From Butyricimonas faecalis (GTDB lineage Bacteria; Bacteroidota; Bacteroidia; Bacteroidales; Marinifilaceae), in the NCBI RefSeq assembly GCF_003991565.1, contig NZ_CP032819.1:4154001-4218000 (forward strand): DNA of 64,000 nucleotides, written 5' to 3'. The notes under the pieces were generated by a model. That model had not been told where the DNA came from. It searched no databases and worked only from the letters and a program-made list of their open reading frames with translations. Below, in pieces: positions 55,044 to 64,000 of this stretch (position 1 is its first letter; the number at the start of each line of letters is the position of its first letter). The translations under genes were made by a program, and so were the position numbers.

Positions 55044-55073
55044 AAGGTGTGTCGTTAGGCGACACACCTTTTT
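55044..55073 (+). terminator. Terminator of pyrF
   Basis: AAGGTGTGTCG pairs with CGACACACCTT around TTAGG, followed by TTT. It lies 23 bp past the pyrF stop codon. Further right (55116-55144) a second 11-bp hairpin with one wobble pair faces the HAD gene. Confidence 0.93.
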
Positions 55074-55203
55074 GATTTATAAAAGGATAGTTTGAAACGT
55101 GAATGAATGAAAAATTCAGTTGTACGATTTCAACGTACGACTGAAATAACCTTTGTTTGATTTAAAGTGTCAATGACAAAGAAGTTCGGTTTATAAATCA
55201 TGT

Positions 55204-56028
55204 TTACAAGTTTAAGGCGTGCCGGATGAAAACGGCCAGTCCGTTATCTTCATCCGCGGGCATGTTGTCGAATTGATCCCGTAGAGGTTGCGAGGCATTG
55301 GACACGATGAACGGGTGGCCGCAGCGTTTGAGAAAATCAAGGTCGTTATAATCATTCCCGAGTCCGGCGCATTCATCGTAATGAATACCTAGCTGATCAA
55401 GGAGCAACTGGCAAGACGTACCTTTATTGACATCGGGAGCGAAAACTTCGGTCCAGATGGCTTGATTGTCGATGGGGGACGTGGAACGGATCACGGAATA
55501 GGTTGATAATTTTTGTTGAATATCCCCGTGAAGTTGGAGTTGTTTCGCGTCTAGGATAACAAGAAATTGAGTGGCCCCGTCCCGTATCTCGTCAATTGAA
55601 GAGATGGGTGTTCCCAATCCGGGATAATTTTCGATGCGACGTCGGAAATCTTCGTGAAGAGAGGAGATATTCCGGTAATAGAAATGATGGTTGTCGGGAA
55701 TTCTTTGCTGTATGGTAAAATTTATATCGTATTTCCAGAGGTGGGTAGCAATGTCTAGTGTCTCTTCGGCCGATAATTCCCGGGTGAGAAGAATCTCTTT
55801 GTCTCCCCAGCGCATGATGCCAGCTCCGGAGGAAAATACCATGTAATCCACCGGAAGGCCTTCGGGTAGCGTGTTGTTGAGAGAGAACACGGAGCGTCCC
55901 GTGGCTAGGATGCGAACCACGCCTTGTCGTCCCGCTTCTTCCAGCGCTTCCCGGTTCTCCTCGCTTATTTGGTGCCAATTGCGAGGAAGAGTAGTCCCGT
56001 CCAGATCGATAATAATAGCTTTAATCAT
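55204..56028 (-). CDS. HAD-IIB hydrolase
   Basis: 274 residues. Motif I is IIIDLDGTTLP, motif II RILATGRSVFS, and motif IV GLGNDYNDLDFL, with a IIB cap between. It is a cytosolic phosphatase of the Cof group with unknown substrate. It is separate in sequence from the HAD gene at 36386. The upstream neighbour on the same strand is the pyridoxamine kinase, with a 143-bp AT-repeat spacer between them. Confidence 0.9.
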   Translation of the reverse strand: MIKAIIIDLDGTTLPRNWHQISEENREALEEAGRQGVVRILATGRSVFSLNNTLPEGLPVDYMVFSSGAGIMRWGDKEILLTRELSAEETLDIATHLWKYDINFTIQQRIPDNHHFYYRNISSLHEDFRRRIENYPGLGTPISSIDEIRDGATQFLVILDAKQLQLHGDIQQKLSTYSVIRSTSPIDNQAIWTEVFAPDVNKGTSCQLLLDQLGIHYDECAGLGNDYNDLDFLKRCGHPFIVSNASQPLRDQFDNMPADEDNGLAVFIRHALNL

Positions 56029-56171
56029 GATTAATTAATTTCTTGATTTTAGATTTAGGATTTTGGATGAAGAGGTTTTCACCTGTTAAACGACGTTTTT
56101 TCAATCATAAGTCCTCTTCGTAAATCGTAAATGACCAGCTTCTTTTCATTCTAAATTCTAAACTTTAAATT

Positions 56172-57044
56172 CTAAATTTCTTCATTTGTTTCAACGAGTT
56201 CATACTTGTAATAAGGCAGAGGTTCGTTGAGGTAGTGGAGTACTTTTTCCTGATTCATGCCGTCAAGGGGATTGTGGGCGTAACCGAAGGTGGCTTTAAT
56301 ACCCATATTGATGAAGTGTACGGCTCGGTCGAGGGCTTCCGGGAGACTGTCTCCATTGAGCATGCACCCCGTGATCACGCTGGCGAAAGCGTCGCCCGTG
56401 CCGGGATACGAGGCCGGGATGTAGTCACATAGTACCCGCCAGGTCCGGTGATCCAAGCGGTTATAAGCGAGGGTGGCCACGTTTTGGGCGTTACCTCCGG
56501 GAGCGGAGGTGATAATCACGTGTTCCGGACCGAGCTCGCTCAACTGTTTGCACCATTGTATTGCGGTTTCCACGGAAATCTCCAGTCGCGGGTTATACCC
56601 GAGCAGAAAGGCCGCTTCTGTCAAGTTGGGGGTGATCACTTTGGCTTGGGAACAGAGTTTCCGCATTCCTTCCACCATGTCGGGTGTCATGCTGGAATAT
56701 AATTCCCCGTGGTCTCCCAGTACGGGATCAACGAGGATGAAATTTTGATCATTTTTGAAGTGTGCGAAAAAATCACTGACGATGCCCATTTGTTTCACGG
56801 AAGCCAGGTATCCCGTGTAGATGGCGTCAAATTGGAGTTGCAACTCTTTCCAATGAGCGATAAAACTTTCCATGTAATCAGTCAGATCCAGCGAGCGAAA
56901 ATCCTTGTATTCGCTATGGGCGGATAGTATGGCAGTGGGAAGGGGGCAAACCTGGAATCCCATGTGTGTAAGTATGGGGATAGCCACGGTCAATGAAGCT
57001 CTTCCGTAGCCAGACAGGTCGTGAATGGCGGCAATTTTCTTCAT
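56172..57044 (-). CDS. Pyridoxamine/pyridoxal kinase
   Basis: 290 residues of the ribokinase-like superfamily. The start IAAIHDLSGYGRASLTVAIP and the later FILVDPVLGDHGELYSSM and SYPGTGDAFASVITG (anion hole and catalytic Asp) match the pdxY type. It phosphorylates pyridoxal or pyridoxamine in vitamin B6 salvage. It is 38 bp downstream of the PAS kinase on the same strand, so they may be co-transcribed. Confidence 0.9.
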   Translation of the reverse strand: MKKIAAIHDLSGYGRASLTVAIPILTHMGFQVCPLPTAILSAHSEYKDFRSLDLTDYMESFIAHWKELQLQFDAIYTGYLASVKQMGIVSDFFAHFKNDQNFILVDPVLGDHGELYSSMTPDMVEGMRKLCSQAKVITPNLTEAAFLLGYNPRLEISVETAIQWCKQLSELGPEHVIITSAPGGNAQNVATLAYNRLDHRTWRVLCDYIPASYPGTGDAFASVITGCMLNGDSLPEALDRAVHFINMGIKATFGYAHNPLDGMNQEKVLHYLNEPLPYYKYELVETNEEI

Positions 57045-57082
57045 GATTAAGCGTTTTCTTTATTTCCCAAAGGTAATAAAAT

Positions 57083-59374
57083 TTATTTCAGTGGAACATA
57101 CGGCAAGGTGAACCAGAAGGTGGAACCTTTACCTTCCTCTGAATCAACGCCTATCTTGCCGCCTAGCTTCGTGATAATCGTTTCGCTGATGGCTAATCCC
57201 AATCCCGTTCCTTGGACAAAATTGTTCAGTTTAATAAAGCGATCGAACACCTTCTCTCTTTTATCGGGTGCAATTCCACAACCCGTGTCTGACACGTAAA
57301 AATAAAGCGTGCCGGGTGACGAGAGTCTGTAACCTAGTTTTATGCTCCCTTGATGGGTAAATTTGATGGCATTCGTGATGAAGTTGTTTATAACTTGGAA
57401 TACACGGTTGCGTTCGGTTCTGATGATACATCGCGGCAAACGTTCTTCCACGCTGAACGTGACATTGGGATGAATCATTTTAAGCTGGGTTGTCTGGGCA
57501 ATTTCTTCTATGAGACTATTTATATTTACTTCCGAAAACACGAACTCCAACGTTCCCGCTTCAATTTTAGCGAGGTCGAGAATATCGTTGATTAATTGTA
57601 GTAGTAAATTGTTGTTGTTTTTTATAATCTGAATGTATTCCTGTCTTTCGGCTTCATCTTCAGTTATGGCAAGAATCTCGGAAAAACCTACGATCGAGTT
57701 GAGTGGGGTGCGGATTTCATGACTCATGTTTGCCAGAAATGCAGATTTCAAACGGTTGCTTTCTTCTGCTTGTTCTTTAGCTTGTAATAGTTTTTGTTCC
57801 ATTTGTTTGCGTTCCGTGATCACGACGCTTGACCCGATGATGGTTTTCGGTTTTCCCGTACTGTCGTACTCGTAAACGGTTCCTTGCTTGTTGACCCACT
57901 CGTATTCCCAGTCGTTGTACCAGTGTACGAGGTATTCCTCGTGAAACTCCTTGCGTTTACCTGCTAAAAGTTCACGGAATATGTCACGCATATGTTCGCG
58001 GTAATCGGGGTGTATGGAATTGATATATTTTTCGACTTTACAGTAATATTTGCCGTTGATGGCAAAAAGAGCATCTTCGTGATGATGGATGTCGTAATCA
58101 CAGGAGAAGGTTTGCGATGGGACGTCGCAAGTCCACGGGAGAACGTGTGCCAGGCTGAGAACGGAGGAAAGCGAGGAGTTCGTGATTTCCAGTTTCTCTT
58201 TGGCATCCCTCAATGAAGTTTCCAGTCTTTTGTAATCATCGATGGAGCTGCAGGTTCCGATTAGCCTGTTCATATTTTTATAAGTTTCCTCTTCTTTTTG
58301 TAAGGCATTAATTTCGAACCATTTGTAGTTTTTATGATATTTGAAATCAGCCCGAAAGGTGAATCTTATCTGGAACACTTTACCGCGAATAAGGTCGTTG
58401 AATTCTTTCTCTACATGTTTTCGGTCATCCGGGTGAATGGCGTTATAGAATTTGATCATGGGTATTTTTAAGTCCCATTCGAGGGTTTCTCTGTAAATAC
58501 CCTTTAACTGCAGGGAGTTGGTTATAAACACTTGCTCCTTGATATCGTACATCCAGAGGGCATGCTTCGTGATGTTTAGGGCGAGAATCAACTTCTTGGT
58601 AAGGGATTTGATTTTTTCTTGTTGCCTTTGCATGTCACTTATATCCTGAGTGGTACACACGAGCCAATTCATATTGTCTTCCGTGAAAAGATGTTTGGTG
58701 ATTAGCAGCGAGTGTTCTTGACCGTCGGCAAAAATGAATTTCTCGATTCCTTGATAGGATTTTTTTCCCAAGGCTAGTTGTCGGTCGAATTCTTGCATCT
58801 GTCGGGCCCGTTCTTTACTGGCGATCATCTCCTCCGTCTGTCCGATCATCTCTTCGGTGGTACGCCCGAATATGCCTGATCGTTCACTCCAGAATATATA
58901 ACGTTCCGTGTTCATATCTTTGATTGAAATAGGAAACTCGATACTTTCAAGTACCCGGTTCAAAAAGAGTTGTAATTTTTCTGTCTCTGTTTTTCTCAAC
59001 GTGTAATCGGTGATATCCCGCATGAAAGCGATCACTTGATTGTTCGGGAGGAGGGCCGTGTGAACATCAAAAAAGTACTTCGTATTTCTTACCGGGAGAT
59101 AGATGTCAAAATATTGGGGCTTCTTTTCCTCTCGTGTTCTTTGGAGTTGTTCTTGAAAATAGTTTTTACTTTCCGGTTCTTCAATGAGTTCTTCCAGTGT
59201 TTTACCGATCATCTCTTCCGGGGGGTAAGGGATATGTTCGATGATGGGGTTAAGCAAGCTGAGTAGATGATACGACTCATCAAAGAAAACCATCATGTTG
59301 GGGGCTGCGGCTAGTATAGCCTCTTGCATTTCTGCGGAAATATTTGCTCCGAAAGTTGAAAGATATTCTGACAT
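57083..59374 (-). CDS. Multi-PAS sensor histidine kinase, no membrane segment
   Basis: 763 residues. About four PAS domains run from residue 20 to 525 (for example [40 protein letters not shown] and [20 protein letters not shown]). A dimerisation helix has [20 protein letters not shown] with H552, and the ATPase domain has [24 protein letters not shown] and [12 protein letters not shown]. No receiver domain and no hydrophobic segments are seen, so it should be a soluble sensor of redox, light or metabolite. No response regulator is adjacent. Confidence 0.92.
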   Translation of the reverse strand: MSEYLSTFGANISAEMQEAILAAAPNMMVFFDESYHLLSLLNPIIEHIPYPPEEMIGKTLEELIEEPESKNYFQEQLQRTREEKKPQYFDIYLPVRNTKYFFDVHTALLPNNQVIAFMRDITDYTLRKTETEKLQLFLNRVLESIEFPISIKDMNTERYIFWSERSGIFGRTTEEMIGQTEEMIASKERARQMQEFDRQLALGKKSYQGIEKFIFADGQEHSLLITKHLFTEDNMNWLVCTTQDISDMQRQQEKIKSLTKKLILALNITKHALWMYDIKEQVFITNSLQLKGIYRETLEWDLKIPMIKFYNAIHPDDRKHVEKEFNDLIRGKVFQIRFTFRADFKYHKNYKWFEINALQKEEETYKNMNRLIGTCSSIDDYKRLETSLRDAKEKLEITNSSLSSVLSLAHVLPWTCDVPSQTFSCDYDIHHHEDALFAINGKYYCKVEKYINSIHPDYREHMRDIFRELLAGKRKEFHEEYLVHWYNDWEYEWVNKQGTVYEYDSTGKPKTIIGSSVVITERKQMEQKLLQAKEQAEESNRLKSAFLANMSHEIRTPLNSIVGFSEILAITEDEAERQEYIQIIKNNNNLLLQLINDILDLAKIEAGTLEFVFSEVNINSLIEEIAQTTQLKMIHPNVTFSVEERLPRCIIRTERNRVFQVINNFITNAIKFTHQGSIKLGYRLSSPGTLYFYVSDTGCGIAPDKREKVFDRFIKLNNFVQGTGLGLAISETIITKLGGKIGVDSEEGKGSTFWFTLPYVPLK

Positions 59375-59600
59375 ATATAATGCTATTTTGTGAGTCTTTT
59401 ATCCGTGTGTATGAAATTTTTCAAATGTACGTTTTTTTATTTACTAGTCATGTATATACATTGTTTATTTTTATGAGTACGCGTATTATAAAATTAAGCA
59501 TGGGTGTGTTTTATAGGGGGTGTGTCTTGTAATAAACATGTTTTTGTTGAATTTGCATCAAAAAATATGGGGGTATGTGCATAAAATTAGCATTATTTTG

Positions 59601-59624
59601 TATATTTGCCCCTGTAAAAACAGG
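59601..59624 (+). promoter_or_regulatory. GSIII -7 element and leader hairpin
   Basis: TATATTTG at 59601-59608 fits the -7 consensus, while no clear -33 box is seen. Immediately after it, CCCTGT pairs with ACAGGG (59609-59624) around four A. A stem at the 5' end of the transcript may protect the mRNA. Confidence 0.5.
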
Positions 59625-59648
59625 GTTCACTTCTTTAAATATAAATTT

Positions 59649-61829
59649 ATGGCAAAATTTAGATTCTTAGCTTTACAAGAGATTGCCCGTCGTAAACCCG
59701 TGGAGTGCGGGGAACGTCCCAGGTGTTCTGTCGTGTTTGGAGAAAACGTGTTTTCAATGGACAAAATGCGCCACTACCTTTCCATCGAAGCTTACAAAAG
59801 ATTGGAAAAGACCATGTCTGAAGGATTGGCAATCGATCGTGGGTTAGCCGATCAAGTGGCAGCCGCGATGAAAGCTTGGGCTGTTGAACGGGGAGTTACT
59901 CACTACACACACTGGTTTCATCCCTTGAACGGTGCTACGGCTGAGAAACATGATTCTTTTATTGATTTGCTGCCGGATGGCGGCGTGATCGAATCATTTG
60001 ACGGACGGTTACTGGTTCAACAGGAACCCGATGCGTCCAGTTTCCCGAACGGGGGAATTCGCAACACCTTCGAGGCTCGCGGCTACACGGCTTGGGACCC
60101 GGCTTCCCCGGCTTTTATTAATAACCGCACGTTGTGTATTCCCACGGTATTCGTGGCTTATACGGGAGAAGCACTTGACTTCAAGACGCCTATGTTGAAG
60201 GCGTTGGCAATGATCGACCGGGCTGCCGTGGATATTTGCCAGTATTTCGATAAAGACGTGCAGCGAGTGATAGCCACGTTGGGATGGGAGCAGGAATATT
60301 TCCTGGTGGATGAGGCTCTGTACAATGCCCGTCCCGACCTGAAATTGTGCGGTCGTACGCTGATGGGGCATTCTTCCGCGAAAGATCAACAGCTGGAGGA
60401 TCAGTATTTCGGTTCCATCCCGGCGCGGGTGACGGCATTCATGGAGGAATTGGAATACGAATGTCATTGCCTGGGAATCCCGATCAAGACCCGTCATAAC
60501 GAGGTGGCTCCCAATCAATTCGAATGTGCTCCCATTTTCGAAGAGGCGAATCTGGCCGTCGATCATAATCAATTGTTGATGTCCACGATGAAAAAAGTGG
60601 CCCGTCGTCATAATTTCCGGGTGTTGTTGCACGAGAAACCTTACAAAGGTGTGAACGGCTCGGGAAAACACAACAACTGGTCGTTGTTGACCAACACGGG
60701 AGTGAACCTATTATCGCCGGGCAAGAATCCGAAGTCAAACATGCAGTTCTTGATCTTCTTGGTATCGACGATCAAGGCCGTGTATGAACATGGTGATTTA
60801 CTGAAAGCATCGATCGTCTCTCAAGGAAACGAGGCCCGGTTGGGAGGAGACGAGGCCCCACCGGTGATCATGTCCGTGTTCCTGGGGAATTACTTGTCGG
60901 GAATGCTTGACGAGTTGGTGGAGAAAGTGAGCGACCGGAAGATGAGCCCGGACGAGAAAACCGAGTTGAAATTGAACGTGGGTAAAATCCCTGAGATCAT
61001 GTTGGATAACACGGATCGCAACCGAACCTCGCCTTTTGCCTTTACCGGAAATCGTTTTGAATTCCGTGCAGTGGGGTCGTCAGCCAATTGCGGAGGACCG
61101 ATGATCGCGTTGAATGCCGCTGTTGCCGAGCAGTTGATCGCCTTTAAAAAAGAAACGGATACCTTAATCGAGAAAGGCGTCAAGAAAGACGAGGCCATTT
61201 TCCAGGTATTGCGTAAATACATCATCGAGTCCAAACCCGTGCGTTTCGAGGGGAACGGTTACAGCAAGGAATGGCGGGAAGAGGCTGCCCGTCGGGGATT
61301 GTCCACGGAGGTGGATTGTATCCCGGCTTTAAAGGCTTATTGTTCGGAGAAGGCCAAACGGTTGTTCGTGGACAACGGGATATTGAGTGAACGGGAGCTG
61401 GAAGCGCGCTTCGAGATCAAGAATGAAATTTATTTGAAGAAGTTGCAAATTGAATCCCGTGTTTTGGGCGATCTCGTGTTGAATCACATTATCCCGACCG
61501 CGATCACTTACCAGAATACGCTGTTGACGAACGTGACGGCGCTGAAGAATATCCTGCCGGACTACGAGTCTGTGGCCGACGTGCAAATCGAGGCCATCCG
61601 CACGATTTCCCATCATATCCGGGAGATCCAGACGATGGTGTCGGATATGACGGAAGCTCGCAAACAAGCCAACGCGATTGCCGATGAAGTGGCACGGGCC
61701 GAGGAATACACGGAAAAGGTTCGTCCCTACCTGGAGAAGATCCGTTATCACGTGGATAAGCTGGAATTGCTCGTGGACGACGAGATCTGGCCGTTGCCGA
61801 AATACCGGGAACTGTTATTCTCCCGGTAG
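59649..61829 (+). CDS. glnN: Glutamine synthetase type III
   Basis: 726 residues from the ATG at 59649 (MAKFRFLALQEIARRKPVEC), close to the 729 of Bacteroides GSIII; the open frame upstream crosses the promoter. GSIII signatures include THWFHPLNGATAEKHDSF, GWEQEYFLVDEAL, the RHNEVAPNQFECAPIFEEAN region and NRTSPFAFTGNRFEFRAVGS. It makes glutamine from glutamate, ammonia and ATP, working as a dodecamer. It ends 3 bp before the stop codon of the convergent DUF6266 gene. No GS regulatory genes are nearby. Confidence 0.95.
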   Translation: MAKFRFLALQEIARRKPVECGERPRCSVVFGENVFSMDKMRHYLSIEAYKRLEKTMSEGLAIDRGLADQVAAAMKAWAVERGVTHYTHWFHPLNGATAEKHDSFIDLLPDGGVIESFDGRLLVQQEPDASSFPNGGIRNTFEARGYTAWDPASPAFINNRTLCIPTVFVAYTGEALDFKTPMLKALAMIDRAAVDICQYFDKDVQRVIATLGWEQEYFLVDEALYNARPDLKLCGRTLMGHSSAKDQQLEDQYFGSIPARVTAFMEELEYECHCLGIPIKTRHNEVAPNQFECAPIFEEANLAVDHNQLLMSTMKKVARRHNFRVLLHEKPYKGVNGSGKHNNWSLLTNTGVNLLSPGKNPKSNMQFLIFLVSTIKAVYEHGDLLKASIVSQGNEARLGGDEAPPVIMSVFLGNYLSGMLDELVEKVSDRKMSPDEKTELKLNVGKIPEIMLDNTDRNRTSPFAFTGNRFEFRAVGSSANCGGPMIALNAAVAEQLIAFKKETDTLIEKGVKKDEAIFQVLRKYIIESKPVRFEGNGYSKEWREEAARRGLSTEVDCIPALKAYCSEKAKRLFVDNGILSERELEARFEIKNEIYLKKLQIESRVLGDLVLNHIIPTAITYQNTLLTNVTALKNILPDYESVADVQIEAIRTISHHIREIQTMVSDMTEARKQANAIADEVARAEEYTEKVRPYLEKIRYHVDKLELLVDDEIWPLPKYRELLFSR

Positions 61830-61832
61830 ATG

Positions 61833-62486
61833 TTATACTTGGGTGTACTCGCTGGGTGAAAACCGGGCGAGTTCGCTATCTCCAAAAAATAAATAAAGAT
61901 GTAGCGGTGTCCCTTCCGGTTGATCCCCGGAGGGGATTTCTATGGTTACGCCCTCGTCGCCCCTGCGAGCGGGAATGTCACGAAGCAGACAGGGAGAACG
62001 TCGTAGCGTGTCGTAGAAATATCCCACGAACACTTGATCCGAGGCGCTTGCTTTCGGGCAATCGATACCGTTTTCCCAGTGCAAGGTGACCGTCCACCCG
62101 TTACGTTCCGAACCGGTGATGACGGGAGCTTCTAGTGTTCCCACGGAAAAACGGAAAGTTTTGAATGCCCATACTCCTTTGCCCGGGAGTAGGCATCCTC
62201 CATTGGTTGAATGGAATAGAGAGTCGCTCTTGGAAACCCCTCTCTCCCGGGCCGCAATTCGCCATATGGGTAAATCCCCGATAGCCCGTTTGTAAATTTT
62301 CCACATTTTGCGGGCTTCCGTGAATCGGTCCGTGGTTTGTTTCTCTCCCTCTGTTCTGGATTTTCTGGGTCCCCGGCTGGATTTGCATTTCCGGGCTTTC
62401 CCCCCGTACAAGAAATAAGTATACCCGTCGGCTTTAACCGGGCCGTTTGCAAGTAAAGCTAAAAATAGAGGAGAGGTTATGTCCAT
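61833..62486 (-). CDS. DUF6266-like protein (copy 2)
   Basis: 217 residues, paralogous to the protein at 31055. Shared patterns in the C-terminal half are TLHWENGIDCPKASASDQVF, the ARRGDEG stretch, HLYLFFGDSEL and FSPSEYTQV. The N-terminal half retains DGYTYFLYGGKARKCKSSRG and a charged linker. No signal peptide or membrane segment. Function unknown. It is divergent from the copy at 62755 across a 268-bp gap with 11-bp repeats, and converges on glnN. Confidence 0.7.
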   Translation of the reverse strand: MDITSPLFLALLANGPVKADGYTYFLYGGKARKCKSSRGPRKSRTEGEKQTTDRFTEARKMWKIYKRAIGDLPIWRIAARERGVSKSDSLFHSTNGGCLLPGKGVWAFKTFRFSVGTLEAPVITGSERNGWTVTLHWENGIDCPKASASDQVFVGYFYDTLRRSPCLLRDIPARRGDEGVTIEIPSGDQPEGTPLHLYLFFGDSELARFSPSEYTQV

Positions 62487-62586
62487 GTCAATATTGATTT
62501 AGAAATGAATAATTGATGAATATCGGTGCAATAGTAGTAATAATATTTTGAATAAACAATATCTACACTTTATGAACCTTATATAT

Positions 62587-62640
62587 AATAAGGTTCATAT
62601 AAGGTTTCTATAAGGTATCTATAAGGTTCATGAAGGTATT
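62587..62640. repeat. 11-bp tandem repeat between two DUF6266 genes
   Basis: Units AATAAGGTTCA, TATAAGGTTTC, TATAAGGTATC, TATAAGGTTCA and a decayed TGAAGGTATT stand in tandem. They lie in the divergent promoter region of the two DUF6266 genes, 101 bp and 115 bp from the respective starts. The unit differs from the 11-bp repeat at 6496. Confidence 0.8.
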
Positions 62641-62754
62641 AATTCGGTATTCATCAAAAAATGAAGATGAATTTTTATTTCAACTTTTATGCTAATTAGC
62701 TCTACTTTCAGATTAATTGTCGTATATTGCGGGTCTTAATTAAATAAAAGGATT

Positions 62755-63435
62755 ATGGCGGAATTTGTGAACTCTATTGGTCAGGTGCGGGGAAAATTCG
62801 GAAACGTGGTTGCCTATGTGCGGGCTAACGGTAAGAATTATTGTAAAGGTGAGAGTATTTCTCGTAAGCCGAGTACGGAGTTGCAAAAGCAACGGGCTGC
62901 AGCGTTTGCTGTTGTGGTGAGTAAAAAAGGATGGATGGCTCGGGCGATTCGATTGGGATTTCCGGGAAATCAATACCCGAAAGGTTTTAACGGGTTCACG
63001 AGTGTGAACGTGACAACGGCGGTGACGGTTGAAAAGATTAATCCCATGAAGCCGATTGCCCGCTATAAGAAGGCTACCCAGGAATACCGGGGTGTTATTG
63101 ATTACTCGAAACTTCGCGTGGCGGCGGGTGCGCTTGTCAGCCCGGTAGTTGTTTGCGAGGTGGAGTCAGGGAACCGGAAGGTGCATTTTTCGCACCAAAG
63201 AAGGGTCGTGGAGGCTATAGACTGTTTCTTGGATGACGAGATTTATGGTGTACTTCTTCACGAATCGACGCATTCCTGTAAAGTGATGCGACTAGGAACG
63301 CGCGGGGAGGATTGGAACGAGAGCATGGATTTCCCGGAAAAGGCAGAAGAGGAGGGGCTGGTTGTCTATGTTTTTGCCCGTGCGGCAGATGGGAAGGATG
63401 CTTCTGATTCGGTGTGTTTAAAATGTAATGGGTAA
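62755..63435 (+). CDS. DUF6266-like protein (copy 3)
   Basis: 226 residues. The N-terminal QVRGKFGNVVAYVRANGKNY is the family's opening. AFAVVVSKKGWMARAIRLGF, NGFTSVNVTTAVT and GVIDYSKLRVAAGALVSPV follow the typical DUF6266 order. The C-terminal half is more divergent than in the other two copies. The start ATG at 62755 follows an AT-rich leader; TATATTGC upstream is a one-mismatch -7 element. It is followed closely by the KilA-N gene. Function unknown. Confidence 0.75.
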   Translation: MAEFVNSIGQVRGKFGNVVAYVRANGKNYCKGESISRKPSTELQKQRAAAFAVVVSKKGWMARAIRLGFPGNQYPKGFNGFTSVNVTTAVTVEKINPMKPIARYKKATQEYRGVIDYSKLRVAAGALVSPVVVCEVESGNRKVHFSHQRRVVEAIDCFLDDEIYGVLLHESTHSCKVMRLGTRGEDWNESMDFPEKAEEEGLVVYVFARAADGKDASDSVCLKCNG

Positions 63436-63460
63436 CTTGAAAATTGAAAAACTAGATAAA

Positions 63461-64000
63461 ATGGTAAAGAAGGCGGTTATACAGGTTCGGGACACGATGA
63501 TCCGGACGTTACAAGAAAATGGAATAGACTATATCTGTATCACGGATATTGCTCGTCAGAAGAATCCAGTTGAACCTAAAGATGTGGTGAAGAATTGGAT
63601 GAGGGTAAAGAATACGTTGGAATATCTTGGCCTGTGGGAGAAATTGAATAATCTCAATTTTAAAGGGGTCGAATTCGACCCCCTTTTGAACGAGGCGGGA
63701 AACAATGCTTTCACGATGAGTCCGTCTCGTTGGGTGGAAACAACGGGAGCTATTGGTATTATCACGAAAAATGGAGCGGGAGGAGGTACATACGCCCAGA
63801 GGGATATCGCGTTTAAGTTTGCCAGTTGGGTTTCCGTGGAATTTGAATTATACTTGATCAAGGAATTCCAGCGTTTGAAAGAACAGGAGCAAGCTCAACT
63901 CGGTTGGTCGGCCAAACGGGAGCTTTCAAAAATCAACTACCATATCCACACGGACGCGATTAAGCAGAATCTGATCCCGGAGGAGCTTTCTCCGGCACGG
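63461..64000 (+). CDS. KilA-N domain protein, N-terminal part (runs off window)
   Basis: 180 codons are visible with no stop. From ATG 63461 the protein begins MVKKAVIQVRDTMIRTLQEN and shows the KilA-N pattern DYICITDIARQK, VVKNWMRVKNTLEYLGLWEK, GGGTYAQRDIAFKFASWVSV and EFELYLIKEFQRLKEQEQ. KilA-N is a DNA-binding module common in phage and mobile DNA. An in-frame ATG at 63428 overlaps the DUF6266 stop and would add 11 residues made from AT-spacer sequence; I favour 63461. The C-terminal domain lies outside the window. Confidence 0.85.
   Translation, partial: MVKKAVIQVRDTMIRTLQENGIDYICITDIARQKNPVEPKDVVKNWMRVKNTLEYLGLWEKLNNLNFKGVEFDPLLNEAGNNAFTMSPSRWVETTGAIGIITKNGAGGGTYAQRDIAFKFASWVSVEFELYLIKEFQRLKEQEQAQLGWSAKRELSKINYHIHTDAIKQNLIPEELSPAR

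Noticed and set aside
59520..59648. Upstream extension of GSIII
   Set aside because: It would be translated through the promoter and leader hairpin; GSIII begins MAKFRFLALQEI.

Overview
This is chromosomal DNA of a Bacteroidales bacterium. Support comes from repeated TAnnTTTG-type -7 promoter elements (several with a TTG/TTTG box 19-20 bp upstream), scarce Shine-Dalgarno sequences, fimbrillin-like and BspA-type lipoproteins, a type III glutamine synthetase, a DUF4290 protein, an EF-G2 paralogue and an Asp-type MurA. The style would fit Odoribacteraceae (Butyricimonas/Odoribacter-like), but that is inference.

Layout. 1-9.8 kb is housekeeping: sppA (partial), murA, folK, DUF4290, UvrD/PcrA helicase, rsmE, EF-G2 and a membrane zinc peptidase. 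9.9-14.8 kb holds metK behind what I read as a SAM-II riboswitch, then an amino-sugar pair (ROK regulator and a NagB-PIG-L fusion). 15-17.9 kb has a solitary P-loop ATPase/nuclease and an ABC-F protein. 18.1-30.5 kb is an accessory island. It starts with a membrane-anchored AraC-type regulator, followed by four fimbrillin-like lipoproteins with different C-terminal domains (GC-rich, CTG/GCC codons), then an AT-rich AAA-ATPase/subtilase pair resembling the IetAS defence module. 31-36 kb has a DUF6266 protein and the oxidative pentose-phosphate genes gnd-zwf followed by a patatin-like gene. 36-61.8 kb is again core metabolism and envelope: HAD phosphatases, a DXS, a tRNA with anticodon CAU, rlmH with a large NtrY-like kinase, a GT9 transferase, pssA, galE, glmS, a GT5-only protein, yraN, an OsmC-epimerase pair, prfA, pyrF, a pyridoxamine kinase, a PAS hybrid-less sensor kinase and GSIII. 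61.8-64 kb carries two further DUF6266 genes and the start of a KilA-N gene that runs off the window.

How the parts connect. nagB, glmS, galE, murA and the GT9 gene all touch amino-sugar and envelope precursor supply. gnd and zwf share an operon, with the patatin gene joined to zwf by a stop/start overlap. The metK leader should sense its own product. The accessory island combines surface adhesion with a predicted abortive or anti-invader protease system.

Most promising for follow-up: the metK SAM-II riboswitch with a tiny ORF starting inside its 3' end; the lipoprotein array with interchangeable C-terminal modules; IetAS with a C-terminal helix-turn-helix on the ATPase; the structured short transcript candidate near 36.2 kb; and the three DUF6266 paralogues. 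All functional calls come from reading sequence and remembered family motifs; no search was run.
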